A stretch of DNA of 64,000 nt, from positions 90,202,790-90,266,789 of the forward strand of contig CM056723.1 in assembly GCA_029844215.1 (NCBI GenBank). Reading direction: 5' to 3'. The notes below the pieces were generated by a model, which was given only the letters and a program-made list of their open reading frames with translations, had not been told where the DNA came from and did no database searches. This document shows positions 60,262 through 64,000 of the stretch, piece by piece. Within the stretch, counting starts at the first letter, position 1, and the number at the start of each line of letters is the position of its first letter. The stretch is from Przewalskia tangutica (Eukaryota; Streptophyta; Magnoliopsida; Solanales; Solanaceae). A program made the translations under genes and the position numbers.

Positions 60262-61751
60262 TGATGCGCGTAATATGCACACACTTTTAAACGCAAGTGC
60301 ACGTTATCGTATCAAGTAGTATAGTCTTAGATAAGACCGAATATCGTCCTCTAGGATTAGGGTCCAAGTACCAGTTATCTATTTTCTAGTATCTATTTGG
60401 TGAATTAATAATTGATTGGGTTGTTTAGAACTAAGAATTATGAAAGCTATTTTAAATATATAGATTTACTTCAGATGTGATGAGAATAGGGCTTCTATGT
60501 ATCCTTACTATCCGCTTATGCTACTTACTAATGCCTTACTTATGATATTCTTCTTTTGGAGAAAGCAGGTTTACGAAATCGTTTTATACTCCCGTTAGGG
60601 TTATATAAACACTCAACCCCAGTATTGTTCCTTACCTAACTTTCGCTGATAAGGGTAACTCTATAGGAGGATTAAGAACAAAAACCTAGTTGATCGTCAC
60701 GCACAATGCGCAAAATTAGGGTTGTTAAGCCTCTCATCAACGCTACAAATCTAATTGAGGTATTTTCATCCCCAATTCAAGACTGTCTACCCAACTTACA
60801 GCATATTCACAATCCCCCCTTTTCAGAATCTGATTAGAAATCATATAGTGATAACTAGTTGTCAATTAGCTACCAAGAATTCAACTCAATTATTGGATAG
60901 ATCTCTCAATAAGAATAATAACCATAAGCATGCATTAATTTATAACATAAGTTTCAAGAAATTCAACATAGAAAGCCCTATAAGAGAATTAGTTCCTAGC
61001 CATAAATATGACAAGAACTAATTCAAAGTTCATCATAAAAACTGAAATAAAGAAAAGAAAAAGTAAAGAAAATTACTTAAGAATGAGTCTCCAAGCCTAG
61101 CATCCAAGGGTTGTGTTGTGGAATATTTACAAGATGGATTGGTGGATGGAAGGATGTAGAATGGTGAATGGTGGAATGGAGAATGAATTCTTCTAAGGGT
61201 GTAGAGACTATTTATAGAGCAAGAATCCTTTAGGTGAAGGGTTAAGGATTTGTGTAGGTAGGAAAAGTTATTAGAATCCTTTTAGGTAAGGGTTTTTAGG
61301 TAGGAAAAGGTTTCCCTTTAGGTAGGAAAAGTTATCCCTTTAGGATTCTGAAACATGTCAAATTCGCCAAAGACACAATTCCAGCGTCGGCGCTGCACTG
61401 CATCTTGGCGCGGCTGAATTCAACAACTCTCGGGACTTTCAGACTTTGGGCGCCACTGCTGCCAGGCCATGGCTGATGACATTTTTCGGCGAATTCTGTT
61501 TTGTCGTCTTTTCGTCCGGACTTAATCGATTTTCTCTATAATTCGGAACTTAGACTTCATTTCTTGGCCCTTTTAGTGTGCAATTCTATCTCTTTTATGC
61601 TTATTTCATCTCCTTTTCGTCATTTCTCCATTTCTGACCGCTGTGACACAAAAGAAAGGAAAACGACCCTAATATTATACTAAACATAAATAAAATGAGT
61701 AAAATACTAACTAAAAATTACTCAAAAAGTGTATATAAAATACACCGATCA
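60262..61751 (-). repeat. 5' LTR of the nested element
   Basis: TGATGCGCG...CCGATCA, 1490 bp. Minus-strand TATA box at 61209-61216. Nearly identical to 56397-57896 except the C/G-rich part (61370-61560) and the patch described there. Confidence 0.88.
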
Positions 61752-61937
61752 CATTTCCTAGCAACCCTTTAGCATTTTAGCGCTTTTAATATTCTAGCAA
61801 CCCTTTAGCATCTTTAAACATTTAGCACTTTTAAACTATTTAGTCATTTTTGGCATTTTATCGTCTAACACTTTTATTTGAGCAGGAGCCATTTTATTTT
61901 AAAAAAATGTCGCGGTCGAAAATGGGCGCGACAGAAA

Positions 61938-61955
61938 TGGCGACTCTGCTGGGGA
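61938..61955 (+). other. Primer binding site of the right Tat element (tRNA-Arg type)
   Basis: TGGCGACTCTGCTGGGGA, four bases after the LTR. Ogre/Tat elements use a very similar tRNA-Arg-complementary site. This identifies the LTR before it as a 5' LTR. Confidence 0.8.
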
Positions 61956-62773
61956 TATTAGGTTCTTAACCACAACAGACCTAGGGTTATTATTTGGCAA
62001 TTATTTTTGCATTTAAATTTTTGTGTGTTGTATTTTGTTTTATTTATTTTTAATTGCTACCTGCTTTACTGCTTTTCTTAAACTGGCATTCCGCTCATAT
62101 TTCTTCCACTCTGGAAAATTCACACAATCACACACTACATGCGAGGTGCGCTGGGTGCATCAGCAAAATTCTTTCTTCAAAATCCAAATTTAGGAGAGTT
62201 GGTAATATACGTGGAGTGCGGTCTGGCCTAGGTGGCGCGTAGCCTTCTCACTCGAGTTGTCCGCTCGGGAACCTTGCGTCTAGAAAAGCCAAATCTTAGA
62301 AACTTAAGATAGAGCTATACCACCCTTATTTTAGGGCATGCATGCATTTACCTTAGGTGGGTCGGTCCTTGGCATCGACACCACAATTAGGAAGACACCG
62401 AACTTGTCGACGGGTTTCTCAACCCAACGGCCAACCAGCATATTATGTGTAGCGTGGCAATGACGGACAAATCCAAGCCCAATCATGACATGCTGAAATT
62501 GGGAAAAGTGCACCGTCATTTGGTCGTCATTTCCAACAAAGGCATTATAGTTGGACGACTTGGACAAATCCGTCACAATCTCGCATAAGTGACGTTTAGG
62601 CTTACCTCTGGCATAAAGAGGTCCCCCTGCATGTTAGGAAACGTTTGAATGTGCTGTGTGCGATATATCTGCTACATACCTGCAAATTATGTGCTTTATG
62701 CTAACACCGTTTGTTGCATTTTTTAGAAAGATTTATCATCTCCCCAAACGGTCGGTTTGTATTTGACTAAGCA
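61956..62773 (+). other. Tat element 5' leader
   Basis: Untranslated region between primer site and gag-like ORF, about 0.8 kb. No recognisable protein. The open stretch on the opposite strand (62331-62576) shows no known motif. Confidence 0.5.
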
Positions 62774-63637
62774 ATGACGGAGCATCAGTATTTCACAAGA
62801 TCAAAGGAACGGTCCAGCGACATGACCGATTCAAGGGCATTTGAGCAGAACGAGTCGGAACCTGTCTTGGTTCCTATAGGCAAAGCAGGGGTCTCAGAAG
62901 AGAAAAGCAGCATAGACCCGATCGAACACCTCGCACAATTACCACAACAAATGGCAACCCTGCAGGCCGAAATCAAAAGGCTCAAGAACCTCACCAGAGC
63001 ACTCGTCACTGCAAATAACCAAAACAGTAAAAAACCTCCAAATTATTACCAGTACCCGCTTACTACATATCCCATTCAGCCAATATACAATGCACCCATA
63101 TATCCCACACAAAATCGAATGCCTAACGTACTCCAGCTAAACACAAACCACCACAAACCTATTTTTTGCAATACATATGACAACCCCTTGCGATACCCAC
63201 ACGTGTGTACGCCACAGCCAGAAGCCCGTCCACCAAACATCTTCGCACCCCGCCTAAATACCACAGAAAGGCCAGCCAAAATATACACCCATTTAGCCGA
63301 GTCTTTGTCGCAGTTGTACGAGAGGTTGAGGTTTGCAAGGATACTCCAGCCAATTCCAAAGAATGTGCCCAATCCCAAGTCCAAAGATCATGATGGGAAC
63401 AAAAGTTGTGCATACCATTCTGGAGCCATCAGACACGACATGGGAAGGTGTTATACACTCAGAGAAAAAGTAAGGGAGCTGATCAAGGAGGGAGTCATTC
63501 AGGTGGAGGATGCTTACCCCAATGAGTACAATGAACCCCAAAGGAAGAGAGGTGTTCCCTGGCCAGAGCCCGCTCCGCCTGAATCAGTCGTTCATCCAAG
63601 CAGGCACCACGCAGAAGCCAAAAGAAGGAGATACTGA
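62774..63637 (+). CDS. Tat-type gag-like ORF, shortened (287 aa)
   Basis: Starts at ATG 62774 with MTEHQYFTRSKERSSDMTDS. A coiled coil spans about residues 52-82 (LAQLPQQMATLQAEIKRLKN). A Pro/Tyr/Asn-rich linker (about 90-150) follows, then a Tat/Ogre Gag C-terminal segment: YTHLAESLSQLYERL, followed by CAYHSGAIRHDMGRCYTL, in which Cys, His, His and Cys suit a zinc-binding knuckle, and REKVRELIKEGVIQVEDA. The central capsid region normally lying between the coiled coil and this segment seems absent, so the ORF looks like an internally deleted gag. It follows the LTR, primer site and leader in normal order and is uninterrupted. Pol, if present, lies beyond the window. Confidence 0.65.
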   Translation: MTEHQYFTRSKERSSDMTDSRAFEQNESEPVLVPIGKAGVSEEKSSIDPIEHLAQLPQQMATLQAEIKRLKNLTRALVTANNQNSKKPPNYYQYPLTTYPIQPIYNAPIYPTQNRMPNVLQLNTNHHKPIFCNTYDNPLRYPHVCTPQPEARPPNIFAPRLNTTERPAKIYTHLAESLSQLYERLRFARILQPIPKNVPNPKSKDHDGNKSCAYHSGAIRHDMGRCYTLREKVRELIKEGVIQVEDAYPNEYNEPQRKRGVPWPEPAPPESVVHPSRHHAEAKRRRY

Positions 63638-64000
63638 CAGCAGAGCACGAAGACCCAACACGATGATGCGAGAAAGGCGTATTGGTTGAATTTGCACCCT
63701 TGTTCTGGTCCGCCTAGATCCCGGATAAGAAAGAGCAATTTAGTTTAGCAGAATAATTGAAGACTCATATTTAATGTTTTGCTTAAGTTTTCATGTAATG
63801 AACTACGTCATGACCTGATTCCTCACGGGATACGTGGCGCCTAAATCGGCTTCGCCACACCATTAGGAAACTTCCTTCGCTGAAAATGACAAGAATACAC
63901 ATAGCATACAAGCAACTACATCGAGACCCACTTTAGGCCGACACCCTTTTCAAAATCGGGACAATATAGGAAGCGGGCAGTGCAAGTCCAAATGTGCCGA
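63638..64000 (+). other. Internal Tat sequence after the gag-like ORF
   Basis: No ORF recognised. Contains TGAACTACGTCATGACCTGA and GGGATACGTGGCGCC (about 63800-63842), a phrase which, from memory, recurs in non-coding parts of plant Tat-type elements. Cut by the window end. Confidence 0.45.

Larger units (their letters stand above)
56397..61751 (-). mobile_element. Nested non-autonomous LTR retrotransposon (5.36 kb, minus strand)
   Basis: Two LTRs of about 1.5 kb around a 2.37 kb internal region, flanked by CATTT (56392-56396 and 61752-61756). The interrupted sequence at 6350-6360 of the other Tat LTR confirms the empty site. Orientation is set by the tRNA-Asp primer site next to the right LTR and a purine-rich tract next to the left one. 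The internal part has only one ORF (59488-60078) and no protease, RT, RNase H or integrase, so it must depend on a relative for mobility. Its size and single-ORF content resemble TR-GAG/LARD-type elements. Confidence 0.88.
52827..61933 (+). repeat. Tat/Ogre-like 5' LTR, split by a nested element
   Basis: LTR body 52827-56396 and 61752-61933 (about 3.75 kb together), collinear with 2752-6532. Starts TGTTGACACCC and ends GGGCGCGACA. TATA-like box at 53840-53847. It is a 5' LTR because a primer site follows four bases after its end. Compared with the left copy, the 53470-54050 part is full of C/G-site substitutions and indels, while 54200-55730 is almost identical. Confidence 0.88.

Noticed and set aside
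62331..62576. 81-aa minus-strand ORF in the Tat leader
   Set aside because: No recognisable motif, and antisense in an untranslated leader.
1..64000. tRNA or rRNA genes
   Set aside because: Only tRNA-derived primer sites of retroelements were found; no cloverleaf or rRNA segment was seen by eye.

Overview
This is a stretch of a plant nuclear genome, most likely from a eudicot with a large, repeat-rich genome. The evidence is plant retrotransposon lineages (Tat/Ogre-like, Athila-like and SIRE/Maximus-like), their plant-type tRNA primer sites, and a secreted glycine-rich protein (GRP) gene family. I see no conventional multi-exon gene, no rRNA or tRNA gene and no bacterial features. I cannot name the species or family from the sequence alone.

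Layout. (1) Positions 1-2436 hold the 5' part of an Athila-like Ty3/gypsy element on the minus strand: a decayed gag, a degenerate primer site and a 1.4 kb LTR. It sits in the 3' internal end (2437-2751) of a Tat/Ogre-like element. (2) 2752-6532 is that Tat element's 3' LTR, 3.78 kb. (3) 6533-52826 is a tandem array of exactly seven units of about 5.2 kb, each with one GRP gene. Four GRP copies are intact and three are frame-broken. Each unit also carries part of an old, diverged Athila-like LTR. Unit 5 is interrupted by a 9.7 kb SIRE-like Ty1/copia element at 28172-37895, which has two LTRs, a tRNA-iMet primer site, broken gag-pol, a broken extra ORF and a 5 bp target duplication. (4) 52827-61933 is a second Tat LTR, here a 5' LTR. 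It is split by a complete non-autonomous element of 5.36 kb on the minus strand (56397-61751, target duplication CATTT). (5) 61938-64000 holds the Tat primer site, leader and a short gag-like ORF.

The most striking architecture is that the array is bounded on both sides by the same Tat-type LTR at the same position of the unit, with the same AAAAT flank. The order is inside out: 3' LTR, seven units, 5' LTR. This suggests that one Tat insertion into a unit was later amplified with the units, so the window may show part of a higher-order repeat of (Tat element + 7 GRP units).

A caution: closely related copies here are nearly identical over long AT-rich stretches but differ densely, often by small indels, at C/G-rich and CAG/CTG sites. 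Some of the broken frames (GRP copies 4, 6 and 7, and the copia polyprotein) may therefore be sequence or consensus errors at methylated cytosines, not real mutations.
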